DNA from: Paracoccaceae bacterium
GTDB lineage: Bacteria; Pseudomonadota; Alphaproteobacteria; Rhodobacterales; Rhodobacteraceae
Reading direction: 5' to 3'
Assembly: GCA_020832705.1 (NCBI GenBank)
Contig: JAFIEE010000015.1
Location: 1-35,899 of the forward strand
DNA length: 35,899 nucleotides
Shown in pieces: positions 16,135-25,748 of the stretch (the first letter of the stretch is position 1; the number at the start of each line of letters is the position of its first letter). The notes under the pieces are model-generated. The model was given only the letters and a program-made list of their open reading frames with translations, was not told the DNA's origin and ran no database searches. Both the position numbers and the translations under genes were made by a program.

Positions 16135-17859
16135 ATGCCAGAACACCATGAAATCCCTGCCAGGTCTGCGGGAAAGGTTCTTGTGGATCAACTTGTTGCC
16201 CATGGGGTCGATGCGGCGTTCTGCGTGCCCGGCGAAAGCTATCTGGAGATACTGGACGCCCTGCATGACGTGTCTGACAAGATCACGCTTTACAACGCAC
16301 GCCACGAAGGCGGGGCCGCGAACATGGCCGAAGCGCATGGCAAGCTGACAGGCAGGCCGGGCATCTGCCTGGTCACGCGCGGCCCGGGGGCCTGCCATGC
16401 CGCGGTCGGGGTGCATACCGCGCGGCAGGACAGCACACCGATGATCCTGCTGATCGGTCAGGTCGCGCGTGACACCATCGACCGCGAGGCCTTTCAGGAG
16501 GTCGATTACCGGGCCATGTTCGGCGGGCTGGCCAAGTGGGTGGCCCAGATCGACATGCCCGAACGGGTGCCGGAGTACATGGCGCGCGCCTTCCGGGTGG
16601 CGACATCGGGGCGGCCCGGGCCCGTGGTTCTGTCCCTGCCCGAGGACATGCTGGTTGCGCAGGTCCGCGTGCAGGACGCGAAGCCCTATGCGCCGACGCG
16701 CGCGACCTTCACCCCCGATGACCGCGACCGGCTGTGTGCCGCGCTGGCCACGGCGCAACGCCCGCTGCTGGTGCTGGGCGGGTCGGGCTGGACCGATGCC
16801 GCCAGCGCCGACATCCGCCGCTTTGCCGAGGCGAACCGGCTGCCCGTGGCGGTGTCCTTCCGGCGTCAGGATGCGATCGACAACCGCTCGGACAGCTATG
16901 TGGGGGATCTGGGTATCGCTGTCGGCCCGGCGCTGCGAAAGCATATGGCCGAAGCGGATGTCATTGTCGCGCTGGGGGCACGGATGGGCGATATCACCAC
17001 CCAGTCCTATACCGGGATGGTTCCGCCGCAACCGAAGCAGCGCCTGATCCATGTGCATCAGGACCCCGACGAGATCGGCCGCGTCTTTGCGCCCGAAGCG
17101 GGGTTCGCTGCCGATATGCCCGCGGTGGCCGGGGCGCTGTGCGGGGTCGATCTGGGGCGTCAGAACACCTGGGGCGACTGGTCGGGGAAATTGCGCAAGG
17201 ATTACCTGGACGATTCCGCCCCGCCCGCCGATGGCGGCTGGGATCTGGACATGGGGCAGGCGCTCTGCGCGGTGCGCGACGCGCTGCCGGCCGAAATGAT
17301 CGTCACGCTGGATGCGGGTAACCATACCGGCTGGGGTCAGCGCTTCCTGCGCTACGCGCGGCCGGGGCGGCAGATCGCGTCGACCTCGGGCGCCATGGGG
17401 TACGGGGTGCCCGCCGCCGTGGCGGCAAGCCTGCGCCACCCGGACCGGCTGGTGCTGGCGCTGGTGGGCGACGGTGGTTTCATGATGAGCGGGCAGGAGC
17501 TGGCCACGGCCACGCAATACGGGGCCACGCCTGTCGTGCTGCTGTTCAACAACGGCATCTATGGCACCATCCGGATGCATCAGGAGCGCGATCATCCCGA
17601 ACGGGTGTCCGGCACGACCCTTGCGGGTCAGGATTTTCTGACCATCGCCAAGGGCTATGGCGCGCATGCGGAACGTGTCACGGCCACGGCCGATTTTCCC
17701 GCCGCGCTGGAACGTGCCCGCGCCAGCGGCCGGGCGGCGGTGATCGAACTGGTCACCGACCCCGAGCAGATCACCTCGCGCACAACGATCGCGGAGTTGC
17801 GAGCCGCAGCACACGCGCGCCTGTCCGCCGGATCATCGAAAGGGCCCGCCGATGCTTGA
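16135..17859 (+). CDS. Thiamine-pyrophosphate-dependent enzyme (acetolactate-synthase-like)
   Basis: A 574-residue TPP enzyme of the acetolactate synthase/benzoylformate decarboxylase superfamily, expected to decarboxylate or ligate 2-keto acids. The N-terminal Pyr domain has FCVPGESYLEILDAL and the activating Glu near residue 58 in NARHEGGAANMAEAHG. A central domain follows (about 190-330), then the PP domain with the metal/TPP motif GDGGFMMSGQELATA starting near residue 445 and NNGIYGTIRMHQE. AAGGGG precedes the ATG. It is the first gene of a plus-strand operon and overlaps the next gene by 8 bases. The exact reaction cannot be told; biosynthetic IlvB is unlikely given the context and the absence of a regulatory-subunit gene. 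Confidence 0.85.
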   Translation: MPEHHEIPARSAGKVLVDQLVAHGVDAAFCVPGESYLEILDALHDVSDKITLYNARHEGGAANMAEAHGKLTGRPGICLVTRGPGACHAAVGVHTARQDSTPMILLIGQVARDTIDREAFQEVDYRAMFGGLAKWVAQIDMPERVPEYMARAFRVATSGRPGPVVLSLPEDMLVAQVRVQDAKPYAPTRATFTPDDRDRLCAALATAQRPLLVLGGSGWTDAASADIRRFAEANRLPVAVSFRRQDAIDNRSDSYVGDLGIAVGPALRKHMAEADVIVALGARMGDITTQSYTGMVPPQPKQRLIHVHQDPDEIGRVFAPEAGFAADMPAVAGALCGVDLGRQNTWGDWSGKLRKDYLDDSAPPADGGWDLDMGQALCAVRDALPAEMIVTLDAGNHTGWGQRFLRYARPGRQIASTSGAMGYGVPAAVAASLRHPDRLVLALVGDGGFMMSGQELATATQYGATPVVLLFNNGIYGTIRMHQERDHPERVSGTTLAGQDFLTIAKGYGAHAERVTATADFPAALERARASGRAAVIELVTDPEQITSRTTIAELRAAAHARLSAGSSKGPADA

Positions 17860-18496
17860 GCTTTACACCTGGGGCACGCCGAATGGCCGCAAGGTTTCGA
17901 TCCTGCTGGAAGAGCTCGGCCACCCCTATGAGGTAATCGCCGTCAACATCGGTCAGGATGAACAGTTCGATCCCGCCTTTCTGGCCATCGCGCCCAACAA
18001 CAAGATCCCCGCGCTGGTGGATCATGACGCGGGCGTTTCGCTGTTCGAATCGGGCGCGATCATGGTGCATCTGGCCGAACGCTTCGGCCGGTTCCTGCCG
18101 ACGGCCGCCGGGCCGCGTGCGGAAACGATGCAATGGCTGATGTGGCAGATGGGCGGCTTCGGGCCGATCCTGGGGCAGGTGCATCACTTCGTGCACAAGA
18201 ACCCGGGCCTTTCGGACGCCGCTGCCGAGCGGTTCAGCACCGAGGCCCGGCGGCTATACGGGGTGCTGGACCGGCGCCTGGGCACGTCAGAATTTCTTGC
18301 CGGCGATTATTCCATAGCCGACATGGCCACCTTTCCCTGGGCCGCGCGCCATGACTGGCAGAAGATCGACCTGCGCGCCTATCCCAATGTCCTGCGCTGG
18401 TATCGGGCACTGGCCGCGCGCGGCGCGGTGCAGCGCGGGTATCAGGTTCCGCGCGATGTCGGCCCCATCCCCATGCCGGATCGAGACCGCCCATGA
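17852..18496 (+). CDS. Glutathione S-transferase family protein
   Basis: A 214-residue protein with a thioredoxin-like N-terminal domain (MLELYTWGTPNGRKVSILLEELG, then NKIPALVDHDAG and LFESGAIMVHLAE, the glutathione-binding Pro and Glu-Ser motifs) and an all-helical C-terminal domain with SIADMATFPW. It resembles the YfcG/Ure2p-like Nu-type subgroup, which can have disulfide reductase or isomerase activity. Its ATG lies within the last codons of the TPP-enzyme gene (ATGCTTGA), so the two are translationally coupled. Its stop overlaps the SDR start (ATGA). The tight coupling suggests a real pathway role and not general detoxification. Confidence 0.88.
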   Translation: MLELYTWGTPNGRKVSILLEELGHPYEVIAVNIGQDEQFDPAFLAIAPNNKIPALVDHDAGVSLFESGAIMVHLAERFGRFLPTAAGPRAETMQWLMWQMGGFGPILGQVHHFVHKNPGLSDAAAERFSTEARRLYGVLDRRLGTSEFLAGDYSIADMATFPWAARHDWQKIDLRAYPNVLRWYRALAARGAVQRGYQVPRDVGPIPMPDRDRP

Positions 18497-19236
18497 CCCG
18501 GACTCCCACCATTCTGATCACCGGCGCCGGCAGCGGGATCGGGCGCGCCACCGCGCAGCGCTTCCTGTCCGAAGGCTGGCGGGTCGGGCTGATCGGACGC
18601 CGCCGCGCGGCGCTGGACGAGACCGCTGCCAGCCATGCCGACGCGCTGGTGCTCCCGTGCGACGTGACCGACGCCCAGGCGGTCGATGCCGCGTTCGACC
18701 GTGCCGTGACACACTGGGGGCGGATTGATGCGCTTTTCAACAATGCCGGGCGCAACCTGGCCGCCAACACCCCTGACCGGATCGACCCGGAGGATTTTCG
18801 CGCGGTGATCGAGGTCAACCTGGTGGGCATGTTCCTGTGCGCGCGCGCCGCGTTTGCCCGGATGCGCGCGCAGGATCCGCAGGGCGGGCGGATCATCAAC
18901 AACGGTTCGATCTCGGCCCATGCGCCACGCCCGGGGACCATTGCCTACACCGCGTCGAAACACGCGGTCACCGGGCTGACCAGATCCCTGTCGCTGGATG
19001 GGCGGCCCTTCGGCATTGCCTGCGGCCAGATCGACATCGGCAATGCCGTCACCGAGATGGCGGCGCGCATGGCCCGCGGCGTGCCCCAGGCTGACGGGTC
19101 GATCCGCCCCGAGGCGATGATGCGCGTGGATACCGTCGCCGAGACCGTTTTCCGCATGGCCTGCGTTCCCGAGGGTGCGAACATGCAGTTCGTCACGGTC
19201 ATGGCGACGAATATGCCCTTTGTCGGGCGTGGATGA
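18493..19236 (+). CDS. Short-chain dehydrogenase/reductase
   Basis: A 247-residue classical SDR. The cofactor loop TGAGSGIGRAT lies at residues 10-20, NNAG near 90, the catalytic Ser in NNGSISAHAP, and the Tyr-Lys pair in IAYTASKHAVTGLT. The residues after beta2 (LIGRRRAAL) contain Arg, suggesting NADP preference. The start ATGA overlaps the GST stop. It is followed 19 bases later by a D-2-hydroxyacid dehydrogenase. The substrate is probably a hydroxy acid or secondary alcohol in the same pathway; this is inferred from the operon. Confidence 0.9.
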   Translation: MTRTPTILITGAGSGIGRATAQRFLSEGWRVGLIGRRRAALDETAASHADALVLPCDVTDAQAVDAAFDRAVTHWGRIDALFNNAGRNLAANTPDRIDPEDFRAVIEVNLVGMFLCARAAFARMRAQDPQGGRIINNGSISAHAPRPGTIAYTASKHAVTGLTRSLSLDGRPFGIACGQIDIGNAVTEMAARMARGVPQADGSIRPEAMMRVDTVAETVFRMACVPEGANMQFVTVMATNMPFVGRG

Positions 19237-19255
19237 ACAACGAAGGACAACGCGG

Positions 19256-20188
19256 ATGACCAGAGTTCTTGCCATCGGAAAATACAAGGAAGCGGACGCG
19301 CAGGCCCTGCGCGAAGAATTCGACGCAGTTGCGATCCCCACCCCCGCCGCCAGCGCAACCCTGGATGATACTGTCCGCAACCGGATCGAGGGCGTGGCGC
19401 TGATGGGGCACCGACCATTCGGGGCTGATGAACTGGCGCTGTTGCCGAAGTTGCGGGCGCTCTCGATCTATGGCGTGGGATTCGATGCCGTCGATATCGC
19501 GGCAGCGCGTGCGCGGGGCATTACCGTCACAAACACTCCCGGCGTGCTGAGTGACGATGTGGCCGATACCGCGATCGGCCTGTGGATTGCCGTGGCGCGC
19601 AACTTCGAGGAGGGCACGCATCTGGTGCGCAGTGCGGACTGGGCGCACAGGCCCCCGCGTCTGGGATTCACCATCACCGGACGGCGCACCGGGATCGTGG
19701 GTCTGGGCCGGATCGGCCGCGAGATTGCGAACCGCCTGACCGGGTTCCGCAGCGAAATCCACTATCTGGCCCGGTCGCCCAAGGACACGCCCGGCTGGAC
19801 CTTTCACGCCGATATCCTGTCGCTCGCCCATGCCGTGGATGATCTGTTCATCGCCACGGTGGGGGGCGCGGAAACACGCGGCATGGTGGGGGCGGATGTT
19901 CTGGCCGCACTGGGTCCGGGCTATGTCATCAATATCGCGCGCGGCACGGTCATTGACGAGGCGGCGCTGATCGCCGCGCTGGACAATGGCCCCATTCGTG
20001 GCGCCGGGCTGGATGTGTTTCAGGCTGAGCCGCATGTGGACCCGTGCCTGGCCCGGCATCCGAAGGTCTATCCGTTGCCGCATATCGCGTCGGCCACGGT
20101 CGAGACGCGCGCCCGGATGGGGGCGCTTCAGCGCAGCAACCTGCGCGCGCTCCTGGCGGGTGATCCGCCCCTGACCCCGGTGACATGA
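19256..20188 (+). CDS. D-isomer-specific 2-hydroxyacid dehydrogenase
   Basis: A 310-residue NAD(P)-dependent oxidoreductase that interconverts 2-hydroxy and 2-keto acids such as glyoxylate or hydroxypyruvate. The Rossmann motif is GIVGLGRIGREIA near residue 150. The catalytic set appears in order: Arg in NIARGTVIDEAAL, Glu in VFQAEPHVDP, and His in PLPHIASAT. ATG 19256 with AAGGA 9 bases upstream is chosen; the track start at 19175 overlaps the SDR gene. It ends the plus-strand operon and converges with the hydratase gene 33 bases on. Confidence 0.9.
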   Translation: MTRVLAIGKYKEADAQALREEFDAVAIPTPAASATLDDTVRNRIEGVALMGHRPFGADELALLPKLRALSIYGVGFDAVDIAAARARGITVTNTPGVLSDDVADTAIGLWIAVARNFEEGTHLVRSADWAHRPPRLGFTITGRRTGIVGLGRIGREIANRLTGFRSEIHYLARSPKDTPGWTFHADILSLAHAVDDLFIATVGGAETRGMVGADVLAALGPGYVINIARGTVIDEAALIAALDNGPIRGAGLDVFQAEPHVDPCLARHPKVYPLPHIASATVETRARMGALQRSNLRALLAGDPPLTPVT

Positions 20189-20221
20189 CGCGCGGCCTGC
20201 GGGCGGTTGGTGCGGGTGGGA

Positions 20222-20959
20222 TCAGCCGATGACCGTGTGCACGGTCCCGACCCCGTCGATGCGCCCTTCGATTTCGGTGCCTCCGGGCAGGAACACCATC
20301 GGATGCAATGACCCGGTGAGGACGATCTGCCCCTTGCGCAGCCCGCCGCAATGCGTGCCCAGCATCCCGGCCAATGCCTGAAGCGCCGCCAGCGGATCGC
20401 CGCCCGGCACCGCGACCGCACCGTCCAGAATGACCCTGTCGCCGATGCGCAGCCAGGCGTGCAGCCTTGCGGCGGCCCGCGCATCGGGCGGCGCCGCGTC
20501 CCCCAGCACCAGGGCGGCATTGCGCTGGTTGTCGGCCAGAGTGGCCAGGCGGTGCTGCAGGGCCGGACCTTTCATCCGGGTGCCGACAAGTTCGATCACC
20601 GCCACCGGTTCGGCCAGTGCGGCCAGGCGTTCGGCAAGATCGGGAGCGCCGGGCGCAGGCGGGTCGGCGCGCAGACGCAGGCCAAGTTCCAGCTCAACCG
20701 CCAGCGTGTCGCCGGGCAGGGCGCCGAAACTGCTGCCGCTTGGTCCGATATCGGCCGCGAAGATCGGCGCATGGACCTGCTCCGTATCCGGCTTGCGGGC
20801 GCATTTGAACGCGCCAACGGGGCCAAGCTCGTCCGCGACCATCGCCTGAACGGCATAGGCCTGGGCGGTATCGGTCGGAAGTTCGGGGCCGGGGTCGATC
20901 AGTTGCCGGTCGCGCCGCGCCCGCAGCAGGTCCGAAGCGAAGCGTTCGGGATCGAACAT
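20222..20959 (-). CDS. 2-keto-4-pentenoate hydratase-like (MhpD/FAH superfamily) protein
   Basis: A 245-residue enzyme of the fumarylacetoacetase/hydratase superfamily. It follows the MhpD pattern: an N-terminal helical region with DTAQAYAVQAMVADE, the GAFKCARKPDTEQVHAPIF active-site segment, LAVELELGLRLR providing metal-binding acidic residues, LVGTRMKGPALQHRLATLADNQRNAALVLG, and the closing GQIVLTGSLHPMVFLPGGTEIEGRIDGVGTV. Related enzymes hydrate 2-hydroxydienoates or decarboxylate keto acids. It is the last gene of the ABC-transporter operon, separated from the upstream dehydrogenase by a strong hairpin. The substrate is unknown. Confidence 0.8.
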   Translation of the reverse strand: MFDPERFASDLLRARRDRQLIDPGPELPTDTAQAYAVQAMVADELGPVGAFKCARKPDTEQVHAPIFAADIGPSGSSFGALPGDTLAVELELGLRLRADPPAPGAPDLAERLAALAEPVAVIELVGTRMKGPALQHRLATLADNQRNAALVLGDAAPPDARAAARLHAWLRIGDRVILDGAVAVPGGDPLAALQALAGMLGTHCGGLRKGQIVLTGSLHPMVFLPGGTEIEGRIDGVGTVHTVIG

Positions 20960-21006
20960 GAAACCCTCCAGTGTTGCGCGCAGTCCTGTCCGGCGCGACG
21001 CGGCGG

Positions 21007-21045
21007 ACGCAAGGCCGGGCGGGATCGTGCCCCGCCCGCCTGCGT
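21007..21045 (-). terminator. Strong bulged hairpin after the gulonate-dehydrogenase-like gene
   Basis: acgca-a-ggc-c-gggcggg pairs with cccgccc-gcc-tgcgt, giving 15 base pairs with two single-base bulges and a 7-base loop. It lies in the 108-base gap before the hydratase gene on the minus strand. There is no T-run, so it may stabilise the upstream mRNA or cause partial termination. Confidence 0.45.
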
Positions 21046-21067
21046 GAAGCCTGCCGAAAGGGATGGC

Positions 21068-22015
21068 TTACTTGATGTTCTCGTCGGCCCATTTCTTGTG
21101 CTTGGCAAGCGCGACCAGTCGCTTGTCGCGCCAGCGCATCCGGTCCTGCAACTGGTCCATCGGCAGCACCTTGCGGCGTTCCTGTTCGATGTAGTCGACC
21201 AGCGGACCGTCCCAGGGCACCAGATCGCGCTGGGTTTCGGCGATGGCACGGTTCAGCGGCTCGCCCCGGATCGACGACTCGCGGATGCCCTTGTCATGGT
21301 TGATGTCACGCTGCTCGAACGGGCCGATGAAGGACCAGCGCTGAGAAATCCCTTCGGACATGGCCAGATCAACATCGCCCGGCGTGGCGACCCCGGCGGC
21401 GACCAGGCGATAGGCCTCGTGCAGGATCGGCGCCTGGAACCGGTTCATGATGAAGCCCAGGATTTCCTTTTTCAGCGTGATCGGCACGAGGCCGATCTCC
21501 TCGAACAGGGTGCGGGTCGCCGCGACAAGCGCGGAGTCGGTCCACGGGGCGGGCACGATCTCGATCAGGCGCACGGCATAGGGCGGGTTGGTCGGGTGCG
21601 CGACCATGCAGCGGTGCTTGCCGGGCAGCCCGTCGCTCCACATCGAGGCAACGATGGTCGAGGTGGAGCTTGCCAGCACCACATCAGGCGGGCACAGAGC
21701 ATCCAGTTCGGCAAAGATCTTCTTCTTCAGCTCCAGCTTCTCGGGGGCGTTTTCCTGCACATGCACCGCGCCGTCCACGGCGGCTTCGGTCGTCGGCGCA
21801 ATGCTGATCCGCCCCATCACCGCATCGGCGCTGTGACCGTTCAGGAAATCCTCGGCCTCCAGGTCCTCGGCGGTCTCGCGCATCCGCGGGATGCTGGCCT
21901 CGGCGGCGCCGTCGACGGGGTCGAACATAGACACCTCGTACCCGCCCCGTGAAAAGCAGATCGCATAAGCGCGCCCGATGGCGCCGGCTCCGATCATTGC
22001 GACCTTTTTTGCCAT
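21068..22015 (-). CDS. 3-hydroxyacyl-CoA dehydrogenase-like / L-gulonate 3-dehydrogenase (lambda-crystallin) family
   Basis: A 315-residue NAD-dependent dehydrogenase. It opens MAKKVAMIGAGAIGRAYAICFSRGGYEV, a GxGxxG dinucleotide fold, and has SSTSTIVAS, then MVAHPTNPPYAVRLIEIVPAPWT with the catalytic His and the HPxNPPY signature of the CRYL1/gulonate dehydrogenase branch. FIMNRFQAPILHEAYRLVAAG and FIGPFEQRDIN complete the helical C-terminal domain. AAGGGAG precedes ATG 22015; the track start 57 residues upstream runs into the dppF-like gene. It probably oxidises a 3-hydroxy acid derived from the transported compound. Confidence 0.87.
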   Translation of the reverse strand: MAKKVAMIGAGAIGRAYAICFSRGGYEVSMFDPVDGAAEASIPRMRETAEDLEAEDFLNGHSADAVMGRISIAPTTEAAVDGAVHVQENAPEKLELKKKIFAELDALCPPDVVLASSTSTIVASMWSDGLPGKHRCMVAHPTNPPYAVRLIEIVPAPWTDSALVAATRTLFEEIGLVPITLKKEILGFIMNRFQAPILHEAYRLVAAGVATPGDVDLAMSEGISQRWSFIGPFEQRDINHDKGIRESSIRGEPLNRAIAETQRDLVPWDGPLVDYIEQERRKVLPMDQLQDRMRWRDKRLVALAKHKKWADENIK

Positions 22016-22079
22016 GTTGATACTCCCTTGGCATGATTTGGTTTCTGTCGGCGCATCGCTGTGCGGCTGCCGCGCGGCC

Positions 22080-23096
22080 TTATCGGTGGATGCAGGCCTT
22101 GAAGTGCCCTGGCGCGGCTTCGACGAGGGGCGGCACCGTTTCGGCGCATTCCGGCGTCGCAATCGGACAGCGCGTGCGAAACACACAGCCGGATGGTGGG
22201 CGCAGCGGGCTGGGAATGTCGCCCTTCAGGATCTTGCGCTTGCGTGCCCGCGCCCGCACCGGATTGGCGATGGGCACCGCCGAGATCAGCGATTCCGTAT
22301 AGGGATGGCGCGGATTGTGATAGAGCGCGCTTGCAGGCGCGATTTCCATGACACGGCCCAGATACATCACCATGACCCGGTCGGCGATGTATTCCACCAC
22401 CCCCAGATCATGCGCAACGATCAGCATGGCAAGCTGCATTTCCTCCTGCAGGTCCTTCAGCAGGTTCATGACCTGCACCTGGATCGACACATCCAGCGCC
22501 GACACAGGTTCATCCGCAACCACGAATGTGGGATTGACCGCCAGCGCCCGCGCGATGCCCACCCGCTGACGCTGCCCGCCCGAAAACTCGTGGATGTAGC
22601 GGCGTATATGCTCCGGCCGCAGCCCGACCTTGTCCAGCAGGGACGCCACCCGATCGGGGATTTCCTTGCGCGGGATGATGTTGTGGACCAGCAGCCCCTC
22701 GCCGATCAGATCACCCACGGACATGCGCGGGTTCAGACTGGCATAGGGATCCTGAAAGATGAATTGCATCCGGCGCCGGAAGTCGCGCATTTCCGCGCCC
22801 CGCAACGGTGCGATATCGGTGCCGTCGAACAGGATTTCGCCGCTGGTGGGTTCCTGAAGGCGCAGGATCGTCTGGCCCACGGTGGTCTTGCCGGAACCGG
22901 ATTCGCCCACCAGAGCAACCACTTCGCCGCGCTGCATCGTGAAGGAAACATCCTCTACCGCGCGCACAATTCCGGCGCCGGCACCCAGCAGGCCCGCACG
23001 CAGCGTATAGTGTTTCTTCAGGTTCCGGACATCCAGCAAAGGCGACCCTGTCGTGGTGGCCCCGGAGGCGACGGCAGAGATTGCACGCGCGTTCAT
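22080..23096 (-). CDS. Peptide/opine-type ABC transporter ATP-binding protein (DppF/OppF-like)
   Basis: A 338-residue ATPase subunit. Walker A is [13 protein letters not shown], the signature is [16 protein letters not shown], Walker B is [16 protein letters not shown], and the switch His lies in [12 protein letters not shown]. The C-terminal oligopeptide extension is present, [23 protein letters not shown], with the Cys pattern typical of OppF/DppF. Its start overlaps the stop of the DppD-like gene (ATGA), so the two ATPases are made together. It energises import with the two permeases upstream in the operon. Confidence 0.93.
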   Translation of the reverse strand: MNARAISAVASGATTTGSPLLDVRNLKKHYTLRAGLLGAGAGIVRAVEDVSFTMQRGEVVALVGESGSGKTTVGQTILRLQEPTSGEILFDGTDIAPLRGAEMRDFRRRMQFIFQDPYASLNPRMSVGDLIGEGLLVHNIIPRKEIPDRVASLLDKVGLRPEHIRRYIHEFSGGQRQRVGIARALAVNPTFVVADEPVSALDVSIQVQVMNLLKDLQEEMQLAMLIVAHDLGVVEYIADRVMVMYLGRVMEIAPASALYHNPRHPYTESLISAVPIANPVRARARKRKILKGDIPSPLRPPSGCVFRTRCPIATPECAETVPPLVEAAPGHFKACIHR

Positions 23097-24127
23097 GCCT
23101 GTTCTCCTGCAGCCTGTGCCAGCGCGAGTTCACGCCAGCGGATACAGCGGACCAGGTGATCGGCGGTATCTGTCGGTTCCAGTTCGGGGCGTGACTGTGT
23201 GCAGATGTCCCGTGCAAACCTGCATCGGGGGTGGAAGGCACAGCCGGGCGGAAGCGCGGTGGGGGAAGGCACGTTGCCCGGGATGGCCCGCAGCCGCGTG
23301 GACCCTTGCTGGGCAAGCCGCCCCAGTTCGGGGATCGAGTCCATCAACCCCTTGGTGTAGGGCATCCGGGGAGACTCGAACAGCGAGAACACATCCGCCG
23401 TTTCGACGGCCCGCCCGGCATACATGACCACCACCCGGTCGGCGACCTCGGCCACGACGCCCAGATCATGGGTGATGAACAGGACGCTCATGCCGATTTC
23501 CTTCTGCAGATCACGGATCAGCTCGAGGATCTGGGCCTGGATCGTCACGTCAAGCGCGGTTGTCGGTTCATCGGCGATCAGCAGTTCGGGGCGGCAGCTC
23601 AGCGCCATGGCGATCATCACGCGTTGACGCATTCCCCCCGAAAGTTCGTGCGGATAGGCGTCGGCGCGTGCGCCCGGGTCGGGGATGCCGACAAGCTCCA
23701 GCAGCTCGACCGCCTGTTTCCAGGCCTGGGTGCGTCCCTTGTTCTGGTGGAGGACGATTGCCTCGACGATCTGGTCGCCGACCTTGTAGACCGGGTTGAG
23801 GCTGGTCATCGGTTCCTGAAAGATCATCGCGATCCGGTTGCCCCGGATCCTGCGCATCTGGTTATCCGATTTGCCGAGCAGTTCCTCGCCATCGAAACGG
23901 ATGCTGCCGCTTTCGACCCGCCCGCCTTCAGCGAGAAGCTGCATGATCGACAAGCTGGTCACGGACTTTCCCGACCCGGATTCACCGACCACGGCCAGCG
24001 TCTCGCCGCGCTTGATGGTGAGCGAAAGGTTGTCCACCGCGCGCACCGGACCATTGTCGGTGTCGAACACCGTGGTCATGTTGCTGAGTTCCAGAAGCGT
24101 TTTATTCGACACGGGTGGCCTGCTCAT
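23093..24127 (-). CDS. Peptide/opine-type ABC transporter ATP-binding protein (DppD/OppD-like)
   Basis: A 344-residue partner ATPase with Walker [17 protein letters not shown] signature [16 protein letters not shown], Walker [17 protein letters not shown], and [16 protein letters not shown]. The C-terminal extension has [18 protein letters not shown], the Cys cluster of DppD/OppD. It overlaps the DppF-like gene by 4 bases. A 70-base gap separates it from the DJ-1/PfpI gene upstream. The transported compound cannot be told from the ATPases. Confidence 0.93.
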   Translation of the reverse strand: MSRPPVSNKTLLELSNMTTVFDTDNGPVRAVDNLSLTIKRGETLAVVGESGSGKSVTSLSIMQLLAEGGRVESGSIRFDGEELLGKSDNQMRRIRGNRIAMIFQEPMTSLNPVYKVGDQIVEAIVLHQNKGRTQAWKQAVELLELVGIPDPGARADAYPHELSGGMRQRVMIAMALSCRPELLIADEPTTALDVTIQAQILELIRDLQKEIGMSVLFITHDLGVVAEVADRVVVMYAGRAVETADVFSLFESPRMPYTKGLMDSIPELGRLAQQGSTRLRAIPGNVPSPTALPPGCAFHPRCRFARDICTQSRPELEPTDTADHLVRCIRWRELALAQAAGEQA

Positions 24128-24197
24128 GCTGGTCAGGGAAAAGGGGCGTTCGGGCGCGCGGTTTCTGTCGCGCCCGACAGAGCGGATGGCGACCCGC

Positions 24198-24758
24198 TCA
24201 ACTCCGCGAAGACGTCACAAAGGCGATCATCGCACGGCAGAACGCTCCCAGATCAGGCGGCGTGCGCGAGGTGATGAGGTTGCCATCCTGGACCACTTCC
24301 TGATCCAGCCATTCGGCCCCGGCATTGATGGCATCGTCCTTGATCTTGGCGACACAGGTGACCTTGCGCCCCTTCAGGATTCCGGCGGACACGGGCGTCC
24401 AGATCCCGTGGCAGATGGCGGAAACCATCTTCCCGTCGGCATTGAGTTGCTGGACCAGCGCCTTGACTTCGGGCAGGTGGCGCAGGTGGTCCTGCGAATA
24501 CCCACCCGGGCACAGCACGCCGTCATAATCCGCGGCCCGAGCATCGGCGACCTTCAGTGTCTTTTCATGGTACTGGCGGTGCTTCAGATACCAGTCGATC
24601 GCCAGATCGTGCTCGCCGCGTGTCGGTGCCTCGCCGTCTGCGGTCAGAAGGTGGATCTCGATCCCCTCTTCCTTCAGGCGCCAGATCGGATAGAGGATTT
24701 CCATCTCGTCCACCCAGTTGGCGGCAAGGACGGCAATTCTGGCGGGTCTGTCGGCCAT
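24198..24758 (-). CDS. DJ-1/PfpI family protein inserted in the ABC operon
   Basis: A 186-residue protein of the DJ-1/PfpI superfamily, whose members include cysteine amidases, glyoxalase III-type enzymes and, debated, proteases and deglycases. It opens [23 protein letters not shown] with the conserved Glu (DEMEI), has [14 protein letters not shown], and the nucleophile elbow [16 protein letters not shown] with Cys and adjacent His. It lies between the DppC-like and DppD-like genes in the same orientation with short gaps (33 and 70 bases), so it is very probably co-transcribed. Its position suggests it processes the imported compound, perhaps an amide or aldehyde intermediate. Confidence 0.88.
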   Translation of the reverse strand: MADRPARIAVLAANWVDEMEILYPIWRLKEEGIEIHLLTADGEAPTRGEHDLAIDWYLKHRQYHEKTLKVADARAADYDGVLCPGGYSQDHLRHLPEVKALVQQLNADGKMVSAICHGIWTPVSAGILKGRKVTCVAKIKDDAINAGAEWLDQEVVQDGNLITSRTPPDLGAFCRAMIAFVTSSRS

Positions 24759-24791
24759 GATGATCTCCTTGTTGAAGTGAGGACGTTGCGG

Positions 24792-25748
24792 TCAGTTGCG
24801 CAGCTTCACGTCCAGGTAATCGCGCAGCCAGTCCCCCAGCAGGTTGAATGACAGCACCGTCAGCGTGATCGCCACGCCGGGAAAGACTGCCAGCCATGGT
24901 GCACGCAGCATCAGATCGCGCGCCTGTGACAGCATGTTGCCCCAGGTCGGAATGCTTGGCGGCACGCCCAGGCCGAAGAAGCTCAGCGCACTTTCGTAAT
25001 AGATCGCCACCGCCAGCGAGAACGTGGCCACGATGACCAGCGATGACATCACATTCGGAGTGATGTAGAGCCGAAGGATCCGGAAATGCGACAGGCCCAG
25101 TGCGCGCGCGCCGTCGACATAGGGCGTCGCGCGGACCTTGAGCACCTCGCCCCGGACGATGCGCGCGTAATCGGCCCACTGTGTGATCGCGATGACCAGG
25201 ATAAGCTGCACCACGCCAGCCCCCAGAAGCCCCATCGCCACCAGGCCGATGAACAGGCTGGGGAAGGCAAGCTGCAGATCCACAAGCCGCATGATCACCG
25301 CATCCGTGCGCCCGCCCACATAACCGGCAATCAGTCCCATCAGGAAACCGATGCTGCCGCCCACAAGCACTGCGCACAGGGCGACGATCAAGGTCATGCG
25401 CGCGCCAACCACCAGCCGCGAGAACGCATCGCGACCCTGCTGGTCGGTGCCCAGAAGGTAGGTGATCGTCCCGCCTTCACTCCACGACGGCGGAACGAAG
25501 CGAGCGCCGAGATTGAGCGCGTTGACCGGATGGGGAATGAGTGCAGGCCCGAAGATCGCAGCAAATGCAATCGTCAGAAGGATGATGCAGGCGATCGTCG
25601 CGGTGCCGGAACGCAATATGGAACGCAGGACCCGCCGAATGCTGTCACGATAGGTGTCGGCGGGGCCGTCGCTGGCCGATTTCTCGTTCAATGCCGGTGT
25701 TGTGGACATGCTCGGGTCCTTGCTGGATGTGTCTTGCATAGCCTTCAT
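24792..25748 (-). CDS. Peptide/opine-type ABC transporter permease (DppC-like)
   Basis: A 318-residue membrane permease. It has a hydrophilic N-terminus of about 45 residues and a first TM helix (about 48-70). A soluble segment has LLGTDQQGRDAFSRLVVGAR, the hallmark of DppC/OppC, followed by five more helices including the EAA loop RGEVLKVRATPYVDGARALGLSHFRIL contacting the ATPases. It ends GDWLRDYLDVKLRN, typical of the family. Its start overlaps the DppB-like stop (ATGA). Confidence 0.93.
   Translation of the reverse strand: MKAMQDTSSKDPSMSTTPALNEKSASDGPADTYRDSIRRVLRSILRSGTATIACIILLTIAFAAIFGPALIPHPVNALNLGARFVPPSWSEGGTITYLLGTDQQGRDAFSRLVVGARMTLIVALCAVLVGGSIGFLMGLIAGYVGGRTDAVIMRLVDLQLAFPSLFIGLVAMGLLGAGVVQLILVIAITQWADYARIVRGEVLKVRATPYVDGARALGLSHFRILRLYITPNVMSSLVIVATFSLAVAIYYESALSFFGLGVPPSIPTWGNMLSQARDLMLRAPWLAVFPGVAITLTVLSFNLLGDWLRDYLDVKLRN

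Noticed and set aside
15943-17814. 623-aa minus ORF over the TPP-enzyme gene
   Set aside because: Antisense shadow without domain motifs; the plus frame is a clear TPP enzyme.
20351-21952. 533-aa plus ORF over the hydratase and gulonate-DH-like genes
   Set aside because: Low-complexity shadow; both minus genes have full motifs and ribosome-binding sites.
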